Shown here piece after piece: positions 9,088 through 17,663 of a stretch of 64,000 nt of DNA. The DNA is from Treponema sp. OMZ 838 (GTDB lineage Bacteria; Spirochaetota; Spirochaetia; Treponematales; Treponemataceae). Position 1 is the stretch's first letter. The number at the start of each line of letters is the position of its first letter. The stretch is from assembly GCF_000775995.1 (NCBI RefSeq), contig NZ_CP009227.1, forward strand, positions 186,001 through 250,000, written 5' to 3'. Below the pieces are notes generated by a model that saw only the letters and a list, made by a program, of their open reading frames with translations, searched no databases and was not told where the DNA came from. Made by a program: the position numbers and the translations under genes.

Positions 9088-9409
9088 AGGGCAACCGCAC
9101 TTTAATCTTTCCAAGCGGTTGTCTTCCTTACGTTCAAAATTTTAAATAAAATTTTGAACGCTTTTTTCCACAGAAGGACAAACGCATCAGACAGGTTGAT
9201 ATAAATCGCAAAATAAAGAGGCCGTGAGACCATTTGAACCGCGAAGAGGTTCAACTCTGGTTGAACGGCCTCTTTATTTTGCGGGACAATATGAACACTG
9301 TACTTCCTTGTACAGTGTTCATAACAAGTTTTTCTAACGAAAAACTTGCTGCTGATTAGTGTCACCGCCATCCGTGGCGGACATGACAAAACGTCTAATG
9401 CATTTGTCC
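9088..9409 (+). repeat. Foldback element, copy 2, with nested hairpins
   Basis: Outer arms: GGACAAACGCATCAGAC at 9176-9192 and GTCTAATGCATTTGTCC at 9393-9409 (two mismatches). Inner arms: CGCAAAATAAAGAGGCCGT at 9207-9225, perfect against 9265-9283, enclosing GTGAGACCATTTGAACC and TCTGGTTGAAC. To the left lie two hairpins also found in copy 3: CAACCGC...GCGGTTG at about 9092-9120, and GTTCAAAATTTTaaatAAAATTTTGAAC (cut at its loop: GTTCAAAATTTT / AAAATTTTGAAC). Inside the right half are CTGTAC/GTACAG, AAGTTTTTC/GAAAAACTT and CCGCCA-tccg-TGGCGG. The right arm overlaps and encodes the last residues of thiP. Confidence 0.85.
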
Positions 9410-11020
9410 GCGCTCCCTCACCGTGTCCTGAATATAAAAGAGCGAGCCCGTCAGCACGGCAAGAATCACCGCGATACCGGCGCTTTCGGTGAACCGGTAC
9501 GAACCGGCAAAACGGAACAGCATCAGCGCGAGGTTTTCAAAGTTCGGAATGTGCAGCAGAAGCGGCAGCGATGCGTCTCCCGCACTGATTGCAAACACAC
9601 AGCACAGCGCAGATATAATACCGGTTTTGCATAACGGTAGAAATACCCGAAAAAATGCATCCGTGCGGGTAGAGGACAAAAGACGGGCGGCGTCGAGTAC
9701 CGAACGGGGAATTTTTGCGAGGCCGGTCTCTATTTGCATCCACGCAAAGGGCCACGCAAGCGAACTTTGCACAATAACCAGCAACAGCAGCGACGGCATG
9801 GTATCAAGCTTCAACCACCCCGCTCCCAATACAATAGAAGAAACTGCAAAAGGAATGAGCGGTAGGCTTTTATACCACTTCCGATTCGATTGAAACGCTG
9901 CATACGCGAAAAAAAGCGCAGCCGTTACAGAAAGTACGGCAGTACCGATCCCCGTCTGCATGGTGTGCCGTACCGCGCTCCAAAAGTGAGGCCGCTGTAA
10001 AAGCTGCCGCCATGCATCAACGGTTATCGTGAGCGGCGCCTTAGGACTCGACAGGGAGTACCACACTAGAGAACCGAGCGGAAACAGTAAACAAAAACAG
10101 ATAACACAGATAAGCACGGCAAAAAAGATCTGTTCCGCTGCGCCGCCGATGTTCAACCGGCTGCGGGCGTATTGGGTGTTTTCAGCATGATCGGGTGTTC
10201 TGCTCCTTAAATAAGCGTACAGCCCTACTGCAGCCGCTGCGATACCGGTTTCCACCAGCGCAATATGCGCCGCAGTACTCGCGTGTATATCTCTGCGGAT
10301 GGTTTGATACAACTCAACCTCCAGCGTTGTTACGCCGAGACCGCCCAGCAACAGAATAATCACAAAGCTGAAAAAACAATATAAAAAGATAATAACGAAC
10401 GAAGCACACAGCGGCGCCTTTAATGCTGGAAAGATAACCGTTCTAAAAATGCGCAGCGGCGAGGCTCCGAGCAAAAGAGCGGCTTGTTCGGTTTCCTCAG
10501 GGAGTTGTTCCCATGCGGCGGATACGGTACGCATCGTGATGGGGAAATTATAAAAGGTGTGTACAAGCACAATGCCGCCCGTCGAATAAAGGAAGGTACC
10601 GATTGAAAGCTGTCCTGCCGAAAGCGCCGCAAGCAGTTTGTTCAGTAAACCGTTTTTTCCGAAAAAGAGGATAAACGCGAGCGCGATAACCACCGGCGGC
10701 ACGCTCAAGGGTATCGCCGAAAGAGAGAGCAACAACTTTCGTCCGAAGAACCTCCGGCGGGCGCAAAAAAACGCCGCACAGAGGCCGATACCGCTTGCCC
10801 CTGCCGCAGAGAGAAACGCTTGCATCACGGTAAAGCGGGCAGCCTTCCATAAAGGCCGAAAGGCCGCTGCAGAAGCGCCCCCGCCGAAAGCCGGAAAAAC
10901 GGCAGCTCCGAGCGGTACGAAAAAAGCAATCAGTACCGCACCGAATAACACCCCGCCGCCTACTACAAAAGCATTTTGCAGTAGTGTCCGCTTCGCAGCG
11001 TATCGATTAATTGAAACCAT
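9395..11020 (-). CDS. thiP: Thiamine ABC transporter permease (fused double domain)
   Basis: A 541-residue membrane protein with two homologous permease halves, each carrying an EAA-type loop: EQLPEETEQAALLLGASPLR at about 175-195 and a second around SVLDAARLLSSTRTDAFFR. About twelve membrane helices are expected, as in ThiP and the related iron FbpB permeases. It starts at an ATG 31 bases after thiB. The final codons (GQMH and stop) are made of foldback-element arm sequence, so the original C-terminus has probably been altered by that insertion. Confidence 0.88.
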   Translation of the reverse strand: MVSINRYAAKRTLLQNAFVVGGGVLFGAVLIAFFVPLGAAVFPAFGGGASAAAFRPLWKAARFTVMQAFLSAAGASGIGLCAAFFCARRRFFGRKLLLSLSAIPLSVPPVVIALAFILFFGKNGLLNKLLAALSAGQLSIGTFLYSTGGIVLVHTFYNFPITMRTVSAAWEQLPEETEQAALLLGASPLRIFRTVIFPALKAPLCASFVIIFLYCFFSFVIILLLGGLGVTTLEVELYQTIRRDIHASTAAHIALVETGIAAAAVGLYAYLRSRTPDHAENTQYARSRLNIGGAAEQIFFAVLICVICFCLLFPLGSLVWYSLSSPKAPLTITVDAWRQLLQRPHFWSAVRHTMQTGIGTAVLSVTAALFFAYAAFQSNRKWYKSLPLIPFAVSSIVLGAGWLKLDTMPSLLLLVIVQSSLAWPFAWMQIETGLAKIPRSVLDAARLLSSTRTDAFFRVFLPLCKTGIISALCCVFAISAGDASLPLLLHIPNFENLALMLFRFAGSYRFTESAGIAVILAVLTGSLFYIQDTVRERGQMH

Positions 11021-11051
11021 ACAATTCTGCGATAAAAATACGAAAATACGG

Positions 11052-12071
11052 TTATTTTTCCAATACTGAAATAATAGCGTCTACCGCCGTTTCCGCCTCG
11101 GTCCCGGAAATCGTCAGCGATTTTTTCGGTATCGGGACGGTTTTAAATGATTCGGGAAGCTGCACCGCGGTATTTGCCGGATACATCCACTGCGTTTCGG
11201 GCAACACTTCCTGCGCTTTTTCGGTCAGCATAAAATCGATAAAAGCGTGAGCCGCTGCTCTATGAGGCGCATTTTTAACGACGCCCATTCCCTCAAGCGC
11301 AATCATATTCCCCTCGGCAAACGTCAATGCCTGATACCGATCGGTTTTATCATACCGGATGTGATAAGCCATACTGGTGGTATAGCTGACTGCAAGCGGA
11401 GCCTCCCCCGCCGTAAACAGCCCGTATCCGGCACTCCACGAATGGCTCATCGTCAGGATGGAAGGCATCAGTCTTTTCCAGTACGAAAGATAATCGTTCC
11501 CGTAAACAGCCTTTGTCCATGCGGCAAAACCTAAGCCGGGAGCGCTCGTGCGGGGATCCATGATAACCAAGGATTTTGCATATTCTGGTTTTGTTAAATC
11601 TTCCAGCGACTGAGGAGCAGGCACCTTTGATTGAGTGTCATACATAACCGCAAAATAGCCCCAATCATACGGGGTGAGTAGTTGATCATCAGTCATTATA
11701 ACGTGTTGCGGAACAACTTTATCCAAATTCGGAGAGGTATACGGTTCCAGAACGCCTGCACTGCGCGTCTTATCGACAAGAAACGCATTGATACCGAGCA
11801 GCACATCGGCACGCGGATTCTTTTTTTCGGCCATCGCTTTCGATAGGACGGAACCAGAATCCTCGCAGATCACATAATTGACGGTGTAGCCCGTTTGCTC
11901 TTTGAAGCGTTTGGCAATTTCGGCGCCCGGTCCCCATTCAGAAGCAAAAGAGTCATAGGTATAGACTACAACGATTTTTTCCGCAGTATCTTGTTTTCCG
12001 CCTGCAAAAGCGGTTGAAGGCAGTATGATTGAACATACGATAAACAAAAAGAAATAAAGACGTAACTTCAT
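11052..12071 (-). CDS. thiB: Thiamine-binding periplasmic protein
   Basis: 339 residues from the ATG at 12071, preceded by GGAGGG, which is also the 3' edge of the TPP riboswitch. A signal peptide (MKLRLYFFLFIVCSIILPST...AFA) is followed by a ThiB/TbpA-type binding fold: VVVYTYDSFASEWGPG, ADVLLGINAFLVDKTR and TPYDWGYFAVMYD. The frame stays open further upstream, but that part is the riboswitch, not protein. It is first in a thiB-thiP-thiQ operon. Substrate (thiamine, TMP or TPP) is inferred from family and riboswitch. Confidence 0.92.
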   Translation of the reverse strand: MKLRLYFFLFIVCSIILPSTAFAGGKQDTAEKIVVVYTYDSFASEWGPGAEIAKRFKEQTGYTVNYVICEDSGSVLSKAMAEKKNPRADVLLGINAFLVDKTRSAGVLEPYTSPNLDKVVPQHVIMTDDQLLTPYDWGYFAVMYDTQSKVPAPQSLEDLTKPEYAKSLVIMDPRTSAPGLGFAAWTKAVYGNDYLSYWKRLMPSILTMSHSWSAGYGLFTAGEAPLAVSYTTSMAYHIRYDKTDRYQALTFAEGNMIALEGMGVVKNAPHRAAAHAFIDFMLTEKAQEVLPETQWMYPANTAVQLPESFKTVPIPKKSLTISGTEAETAVDAIISVLEK

Positions 12072-12073
12072 TA

Positions 12074-12233
12074 TTCCCTCCGCCGGCATTATCCGGATCA
12101 GGTGTAAGGCATCCGTACGGATGCCTTGTTCGGGTATGCTCTCAGCACGGAACGAATAGCTTCGATTGGGAACCTCTAAAAAGCCGATGAGGTTCTTAGA
12201 GGATCCTGTCCATTGTTCCGGCACCCCAAGTTT
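12074..12233 (-). promoter_or_regulatory. TPP riboswitch with an enlarged arm
   Basis: Read on the minus strand, the thi-box elements appear in order: CTTGGGGTGCC at the 5' side, GTGCTGAGA in the middle, then ACACCTGATCCGGATAATGC, CGGCGGAGGGAATA and the thiB ATG. The GGAGGG Shine-Dalgarno lies within the 3' conserved end, so ligand binding should hide it and block translation. Two arms are extended: one by a CCTCTAA...TTAGAGG hairpin belonging to a dispersed repeat family, the other by GGCATCCGTACGGATGCC. The core is otherwise recognisable. Confidence 0.92.
12173..12202. repeat. Dispersed CTCTAAAAA hairpin inside the TPP aptamer
   Basis: CCTCTAA at 12173-12179 pairs with TTAGAGG at 12196-12202. 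Flanking GGGAA and the A-run match the intergenic hairpin family found at about nine other sites in this window. Confidence 0.6.
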
Positions 12234-12306
12234 GCGTATCCTAGTATATTCGCAAAAAAAGTGCAAGCGATTTATCAGCTTTTGAAAATATAGAATCACA
12301 TAACTG

Positions 12307-12960
12307 TTATTCATGTATATTACATCTAAAGTAATGATCTTCAATCTTTATCACATCGACAATTCTTTCATATCTGAATGCTTTTTGAAATTCACTGTAC
12401 ATCTTTTTATCCATATATGTATCTGCAGATGAATGATACAACATATCTAAATTATTATGTTTATCATAAATGATAACGCTGTATGTATCTAAAAATCCCG
12501 GATTCCATATAATTCCGACATAATTATTAAATACCCGGATATTTTTATTTTCTACATTGTTTGTGATATAACTATCAAGTTCATTTTTGTATCTTTTGAA
12601 TTCTATTTTTAAGGCAATTTTTTCAGATAGCTGATTTTTCTCAATCAAAAAACCGAATAAAAGAGAACACATAATCGGCGTTAAAAAAAACAATTGTTTT
12701 ATTGCTTTTGTTTTTATCGTTTTTGTGATCACAAATAAAATATTTAAAATGATACTTAATATACATACACACGCGTATATAATAGCTCCGATAAAACTGA
12801 GACTCCTCAATAGATAAAAAGAGGATAATGATAAAAAGATTAGGCTTATATTTGATACGATCACAATTATTCTGAAATATAACGTACTCTTTTCATTTTT
12901 CAAAACTAAAAACGGAATATAAATATACATGAGCAATAAAAAAAATAGCATACCCCACAT
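12307..12960 (-). CDS. Hypothetical membrane protein
   Basis: About 217 residues from the ATG at 12960; a GTG at 12972 and a further ATG a few codons in are alternatives, since the AGAGGAG site sits between them. Four hydrophobic helices occupy roughly the first 115 residues, followed by a soluble C-terminal domain (IWNPGFLDTYSVIIYDKHNN). Base composition is clearly more AT-rich than thiB or anmK beside it, consistent with acquisition. No family recognised. Confidence 0.65.
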   Translation of the reverse strand: MWGMLFFLLLMYIYIPFLVLKNEKSTLYFRIIVIVSNISLIFLSLSSFYLLRSLSFIGAIIYACVCILSIILNILFVITKTIKTKAIKQLFFLTPIMCSLLFGFLIEKNQLSEKIALKIEFKRYKNELDSYITNNVENKNIRVFNNYVGIIWNPGFLDTYSVIIYDKHNNLDMLYHSSADTYMDKKMYSEFQKAFRYERIVDVIKIEDHYFRCNIHE

Positions 12961-13020
12961 ATCTCCTCTCACAGCTTTTTGCCTTAATTGTTTTCGCCTT
13001 TTAAAGCTTTACCGTCCCTT

Positions 13021-14223
13021 TTATATACTGATCTTTCCCATCACGACAAACTTCCTTGCCCCTGTCGCAGACGGGACGTTATTCGGATTACCGCAGAGCG
13101 CTTCGTTTGCGAGTATGGCGAAGGCACACGCTTCTTTGGAATCGCTGTTTTTACCGATATCCTCATTGGTCAGCACGGAACATTCAGGCAGCAGCTGCCG
13201 CAGATGATCTAAGATGACGGGATTTCTGCAGCCGCCTCCGCCGACTATCAGCTTTTGCGGCATCGGCAATCCGAATGTGTTAAGCGAATACGCAATTGAA
13301 TACGCAGTGTAATAGGTTGCCGTTCTTACAATTGTTTCCGGCGGCAACTGCAATGATGTACCTTTGTCATACAACGCTTGTGTAAACGCTTCGGAATAAT
13401 GTTCTCTGCCGGTGGTCTTAGGCGGTTTTAATTGCAAATAAGGATCTGTTTTAAGAAAATCGAATAAGGTTGAATCGACGGCACCGGCTGCGGCACATTT
13501 GCCGTCTTCGTCATAATTTTGCGTACCGCCGGTAATAAGCCGCATCAAACCGTCTATCAGCATATTGCCCGGGCCGGTATCAAAGGCGATAATGCCGTTC
13601 ATATCGGCATCGGCAGGCAAAAGCGTGATATTGCCGATACCGCCGATATTCTGCAAGCCGATTACCGTACCTGGTTCCCGGTATAATAGATATTCGGTAA
13701 ACGGAACAAGCGGCGCCCCAGACCCGCCCGCCGCGACATCCCGAACGCGGAAATCGGCAACGGTAACGCATCCGGTTCTTTCCGCAATAACCGCCGCTTC
13801 GCCGATTTGCAGTGTGCTTTTAATATTCTTACCGAAGTAGCACCGTTCATTCGGTGCATGAAAGACCGTATGTCCATGCGAACCGATAAAATCAACCGTA
13901 CTGATATCGACTTTCGCCTTTTTGCATACGGCAAAGCATGCATCTGCTGACAGCTCTCCAAGATAAACATTCATCGCGCTTAATTCTTCGCTGCCGCCGA
14001 AAGAACCGGAAGCAAGCGTCAACAGCCGCTCCCGTACTTCTTGCGGATAAGGCACGGTTAGAAAAGCACGCTCCGCAATGCGAGTATCGATACCGCAGCC
14101 GGTAATAGTCAGCAGCACCGCATCGATACCGTCAACAGACGTCCCGCTCATAAGTCCAATCGCCGTTTTTTCTTTTTTTCGTTTATAGAATCCAAATACT
14201 TCATATATTGTTCCCGAGGACAA
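13021..14223 (-). CDS. anmK: Anhydro-N-acetylmuramic acid kinase
   Basis: About 400 residues, phosphorylating and opening 1,6-anhydro-MurNAc during peptidoglycan recycling. The family phosphate loop GLMSGTSVDGIDAVLL, the FIGSHGHTVFHAP segment, the AFDTGPGNMLIDGL motif and the C-terminal KLIVGGGGCRNPVILDHL are all present. The start is uncertain: the frame opens at a TTG (14223). A more natural ATG at 14204 lies in another frame and would join only if one base were gained in the A7-G-A6 tract at 14166-14179. That suggests a sequencing error or a slippage site. Foldback copy 3 lies directly upstream. Confidence 0.9.
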   Translation of the reverse strand: MSSGTIYEVFGFYKRKKEKTAIGLMSGTSVDGIDAVLLTITGCGIDTRIAERAFLTVPYPQEVRERLLTLASGSFGGSEELSAMNVYLGELSADACFAVCKKAKVDISTVDFIGSHGHTVFHAPNERCYFGKNIKSTLQIGEAAVIAERTGCVTVADFRVRDVAAGGSGAPLVPFTEYLLYREPGTVIGLQNIGGIGNITLLPADADMNGIIAFDTGPGNMLIDGLMRLITGGTQNYDEDGKCAAAGAVDSTLFDFLKTDPYLQLKPPKTTGREHYSEAFTQALYDKGTSLQLPPETIVRTATYYTAYSIAYSLNTFGLPMPQKLIVGGGGCRNPVILDHLRQLLPECSVLTNEDIGKNSDSKEACAFAILANEALCGNPNNVPSATGARKFVVMGKISI

Positions 14224-14528
14224 CCGTGTTTAAATATTCTAAGCGGTTGTATTCCTTTTGTGCAAAATTTTATCCAAAATTTTGCACACTTTATCTAAGA
14301 AGAAGGGGGAAACGCATCAGACCAGCATATAAAAATCGCAGAATAAGTGAGGTTGCGAGACCATTTGAACCATCTTCAACTGTTGTACATCCGTGTACAT
14401 CAGTTGAAGGCGAGTTTTGCCTATAGACAAAACATCGCTACTGTATGGAACCACTGCCATCCTTGGCAGTTCTGGTTGAACAACCTTACTTATTCTGCGA
14501 GGCTATCAACAAAGTGTCTGATGCGTTT
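14221..14528 (+). repeat. Foldback element, copy 3, with nested hairpins
   Basis: Outer arms: AAACGCATCAGAC at 14310-14322 against 14516-14528 (perfect). Inner arms: TCGCAGAATAAGTGAGGTTG at 14336-14355 against 14481-14500, with a single G-T wobble. The conserved GAGACCATTTGAACC and TCTGGTTGAAC lie inside. Nested hairpins include TTCAACTG...CAGTTGAA with a TGTACA-tccg-TGTACA tip, a TTTTG/CAAAA stem, and CTGCCA-tcct-TGGCAG. On the left are CAACCG...CGGTTG and TGCAAAATTTT/AAAATTTTGCA, both homologous in position to copy 2. It fills the gap between anmK and the PAS-like gene. Confidence 0.85.
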
Positions 14529-14562
14529 TCCCTCAGTTACTCACGCCCTTTTTGGAAGAATT

Positions 14563-15291
14563 TTAAAAACGGCTTTTTCTGTTTTTTTCGGTATCCGTTT
14601 TTTGTATTAAATGCTTGACGTTTTCCATTACCTTGCTCACAATCGGCTGCTCGGATAGATCAACCAAAAAGAATGACAAGGTACCGGTAACCGAGAACAC
14701 CGGCATACATACGATATGCGTATCTTGCTGTACAGCGGTACGAGTATGCGCAGCATTCTGAATCGCTTCCTTGATGCTAATACCAGGCGCAATATCGGAA
14801 AGCGCATCTCCTTGTTTACATCCCGTTTTCTCCTGCGCTTTAGCAGAAAAATTAAGGATACTGCCGGTCAGACTTACCACCAAAAGCGGACGGTCGATTA
14901 TCAACAAAAGTTCATCAACAAGACCGTTTAACCCGGCAATCTTTAAGCTTTTTTGTGCGGTAATTTGATATGCATCGTTAAGAGACTCTTGCAGCGTAAC
15001 GCCTAAGTTGCCCAATTTTTTTGCACGAGAATCCGACAATACGCCGTTCAGCTGAATAGCTTTTGCAACCATTAAAAAGTCGTTTTCTTTTCTCTTTGCA
15101 TAGACAGACATTGCAATTAATAGGCAAAGTTCCAACCCTGCTCCGATAAATCCGAAAAACAGCACGAGCTCCGAATCACTTTTAAGAGAACTCTGCATTC
15201 CGACTTTATATCCCCAAATTGCAGTTGCTAATATAAGTGCAAATGAAAAAAATATTGCACCGATCAATTTCTTTTTTCCAATAATAATCAT
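14563..15291 (-). CDS. Membrane protein with PAS-like domain
   Basis: About 242 residues from the ATG at 15291, chosen because AGGGA is well placed; a GTG at 15297 is an alternative. Two membrane helices (IGAIFFSFALILATAIWGYK and LVLFFGFIGAGLELCLLIAM) are followed by a cytoplasmic helical linker. The C-terminal region, about 130-225 (IIDRPLLVVSLTGSILNFSA), resembles a PAS sensor domain. No output domain is present. It lies 17 bases downstream of ktrA, so a role in sensing for potassium transport is possible but not shown. Confidence 0.65.
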   Translation of the reverse strand: MIIIGKKKLIGAIFFSFALILATAIWGYKVGMQSSLKSDSELVLFFGFIGAGLELCLLIAMSVYAKRKENDFLMVAKAIQLNGVLSDSRAKKLGNLGVTLQESLNDAYQITAQKSLKIAGLNGLVDELLLIIDRPLLVVSLTGSILNFSAKAQEKTGCKQGDALSDIAPGISIKEAIQNAAHTRTAVQQDTHIVCMPVFSVTGTLSFFLVDLSEQPIVSKVMENVKHLIQKTDTEKNRKSRF

Positions 15292-15308
15292 GAACACATC
15301 CCTATTAT

Positions 15309-16001
15309 TTAGATATTTCTGAATTCCGTAATCTTTTCGAGGCTGCCGAAAACAAAGAGTTTATCGCCTGTTTGCAATTCAAGATTATCATCCGGTTCAT
15401 ACATCGCTTCGCGGTTCAAAGGATTACCGACCGTATCGATATCGAGTTCAAGGCGGACAACCGTGATTAAGGTTATATTGAATTTTTCTTTGAGCGCAAC
15501 TTGCGAGAGTGTTTTCCCAATAAAGAACTTCGGCACCTTTACCTCACAGATTCCATATCCTTCGACAACGGAAAGCGAATTAAGCGCTTCAGGGTTAATC
15601 AATTCGTTTGCAATACGGGAAGCAGATTCTTCTTCAATCTTTAATACTCTACTTGCTCCTACCCGCTTCAATACAATCGCATGTAACGGAGAAACGGCCC
15701 GCGCTACGATATAGGGAATTTCCCGTTCCTTCAGCAATGTTGTTGTTAGGATGCTTGCTTCCTTATTATCGCCGATTGCAACAATCGCAACATCGATATC
15801 GTCGAGCGGAGCTTTTCTGAGTGCATTTTCGTCGGTAGTGTCGATCACCATTGCCGCCGGAACAATTTTTTTTACCCGATCGACCGCCTGTGCGTCATGA
15901 TCAAATGCCACGACCGAACCGCCTCCCTCCGCCAGCATTTCACAGATCCGAATACCGAATTCACCTAATCCGATAACCGCAAAATTTTGTTGTACATCCA
16001 T
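15309..16001 (-). CDS. ktrA: KtrA/TrkA-type potassium uptake regulator
   Basis: A 230-residue cytoplasmic regulator of a KtrB/TrkH channel. The RCK_N Rossmann domain opens with FAVIGLGEFGIRICEMLAEG and has the acidic FDHDAQAVDRV nucleotide-binding strand. The RCK_C domain occupies about 140-230 (VPKFFIGKTLSQVALKEKF). AAAGGAG precedes the ATG at 16001. The partner channel gene (20472-22208) is on the same strand but 4 kb away, unlike the usual adjacent ktrAB pair. A hairpin repeat lies just upstream of the ribosome site. Confidence 0.9.
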   Translation of the reverse strand: MDVQQNFAVIGLGEFGIRICEMLAEGGGSVVAFDHDAQAVDRVKKIVPAAMVIDTTDENALRKAPLDDIDVAIVAIGDNKEASILTTTLLKEREIPYIVARAVSPLHAIVLKRVGASRVLKIEEESASRIANELINPEALNSLSVVEGYGICEVKVPKFFIGKTLSQVALKEKFNITLITVVRLELDIDTVGNPLNREAMYEPDDNLELQTGDKLFVFGSLEKITEFRNI

Positions 16002-16015
16002 CGTATTCTCCTTTT

Positions 16016-16055
16016 AGGGAATCTCTAAAAACTTCAGTTTTTTAGAGATTTTCCT
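16016..16055. repeat. Dispersed CTCTAAAAA hairpin
   Basis: AATCTCTAAAAA and TTTTTAGAGATT arms, in the ktrA leader between its likely promoter region and the ribosome site. Confidence 0.75.
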
Positions 16056-16122
16056 TAGATTTAATTTGCGATGTATTTTTTATAAATTATTACAGTATAA
16101 AAATTTATAAAAAATACTCGTC

Positions 16123-16162
16123 GGGCATCTCTAAAAATCTAACCGAGTTTTTAGAGATGCCC
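16123..16162. repeat. Dispersed CTCTAAAAA hairpin
   Basis: GGGCATCTCTAAAAA pairs with TTTTTAGAGATGCCC, one of the best-conserved family members, nearly identical to that at 44919-44957. It lies one base from the cls stop codon and may serve as its terminator. Confidence 0.8.
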
Positions 16163-16163
16163 T

Positions 16164-17663
16164 CTACATCAATGGTGCAAGAGCTTTAAGCACAATGCCG
16201 GAAGCTTTAACCGTCCATTTTTCATGCCGGACAGTTTCAGCCGTTACTGCGCGACACTGTTTTAATACGGATTGGTAATCCGTTTCAATATCTTCGATAC
16301 AGTCAACACCGTATAAATACGTAGCGCATTCAAAATGATGATATAAACTTCGGTAATCCAAATTGATGGTACCGACAACGGCTTCCCGGTCATCACACAC
16401 AAAAACTTTTGCATGAACAAAGCCCGGTGTATATTCATAAATCTGCACTCCCGAAGCCAACAAAGAAGCATAATGTGTTTTTGCCAATGCATAAGGAGCT
16501 TTCTTATCGGGTATACCCGGCAAAATCAGCTTAACATCCACACCGCGCTCTGCTGCAAACTTCAACATCGTTTCCATTTCCCCGTCCAAAATGAGATAGG
16601 GCGACATAATATGTACATACCGGTGCGCTCTGTTCAGAATATCCATATACACACTCTCACCGACTTTGTTCTCATCAGCAGGACTGTCGCCGTACGGAAT
16701 AACAAAACCGGCAGCGGAAACCGGCAAGGCTTTGACGGGAACATTCAAATATTCATTAAAATTCCATTCTTTTTCGTGCAGGTTCCACAACTGCAAAAAC
16801 ATCAATGTAAAACTCTTAACCGCAGCACCTTGCAGCATAACGGCAGCATCTTTCCAATATCCGTATTTATTCACAACATTGATATACTCATCCGCTAAAT
16901 TCACGCCGCCGTTAAACGCAACCCTTCCGTCAATAACCAGAATTTTACGGTGATCCCGATAATTATAGCGTGTTGAAAGAAAAGGAGTAAGCCGCCCGAA
17001 TATCTTGCATTTAATCCCCAACTTTTTCAGACGCTCAGGATAGTCATGCGGTAACGTAGAAAATTCGCAGGTTCCGTCATACATGATTCGAACATCTACA
17101 CCCTCTTTTGCCTTTTGCGCCAATATTTCCAACACGCTTCCCCACATCACCCCTTCTTCTATAATAAAATATTCCAAAAAGATAAAATGCTTTGCCAGTT
17201 TCAGTTGAACAAGCATTTCTTTCCATTTAGCTTTGCCGGAGGAAAAATACGTTACCTCAGTTTGATTAAACACGGGATGGCACCCGGTATGGCGCAGATA
17301 ATGAGCGAGCGCCGCTGCGCCCTTATCTTGTAGCGAAAGAGCATCGGCAACCTGCGGATCTTGCAGGATACTGTCATGCGTCAATGCAAAAAGATGATTA
17401 AGACGTTTCCGTGCAAGACGGTTGCCCAGATCGCTTTGAGTATACCAAAACAATAAAGCACCGAATGCCGGCAGCAACATAATGATCACCAGCCACGTAA
17501 TTTTTGCAGTAGGGTCAATATCCGAATTAAGTAAATACAGCACCATAACGAGGGTAAACAAAGACTCTACGATAGAATAGTAAGGGAATATTTCTTTAAA
17601 CCGATAGGGAATGCTCAACAAGATAAACGCCTGCAAACCTAACAAGACAAGGAACACCCCCAA
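16164..17663 (-). CDS. cls: Cardiolipin synthase (phospholipase D family)
   Basis: About 499 residues. Two N-terminal membrane helices are followed by two phospholipase-D HKD motifs: HRKILVIDGRVAFNGG at about 225 and HAKVFVCDDREAVVGTINLD at about 395. This fits a bacterial ClsA-type enzyme condensing phosphatidylglycerol. The start is uncertain: the frame has no ATG, and the TTG at 17663 is the best standard codon. In-frame upstream codons encode a plausible basic leader (KKGRKGLVRALFSR) back to a stop near 17781, so an unusual start further upstream is possible. Confidence 0.9.
   Translation of the reverse strand: MGVFLVLLGLQAFILLSIPYRFKEIFPYYSIVESLFTLVMVLYLLNSDIDPTAKITWLVIIMLLPAFGALLFWYTQSDLGNRLARKRLNHLFALTHDSILQDPQVADALSLQDKGAAALAHYLRHTGCHPVFNQTEVTYFSSGKAKWKEMLVQLKLAKHFIFLEYFIIEEGVMWGSVLEILAQKAKEGVDVRIMYDGTCEFSTLPHDYPERLKKLGIKCKIFGRLTPFLSTRYNYRDHRKILVIDGRVAFNGGVNLADEYINVVNKYGYWKDAAVMLQGAAVKSFTLMFLQLWNLHEKEWNFNEYLNVPVKALPVSAAGFVIPYGDSPADENKVGESVYMDILNRAHRYVHIMSPYLILDGEMETMLKFAAERGVDVKLILPGIPDKKAPYALAKTHYASLLASGVQIYEYTPGFVHAKVFVCDDREAVVGTINLDYRSLYHHFECATYLYGVDCIEDIETDYQSVLKQCRAVTAETVRHEKWTVKASGIVLKALAPLM

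Noticed and set aside
12072-12344. Upstream in-frame extension of thiB by about 90 codons.
   Set aside because: That DNA is the TPP riboswitch; a signal peptide begins at the ATG at 12071.
8042-14528. Foldback elements as a CRISPR array or retron.
   Set aside because: No evenly spaced short repeats with unique spacers, and no reverse transcriptase gene in the window.
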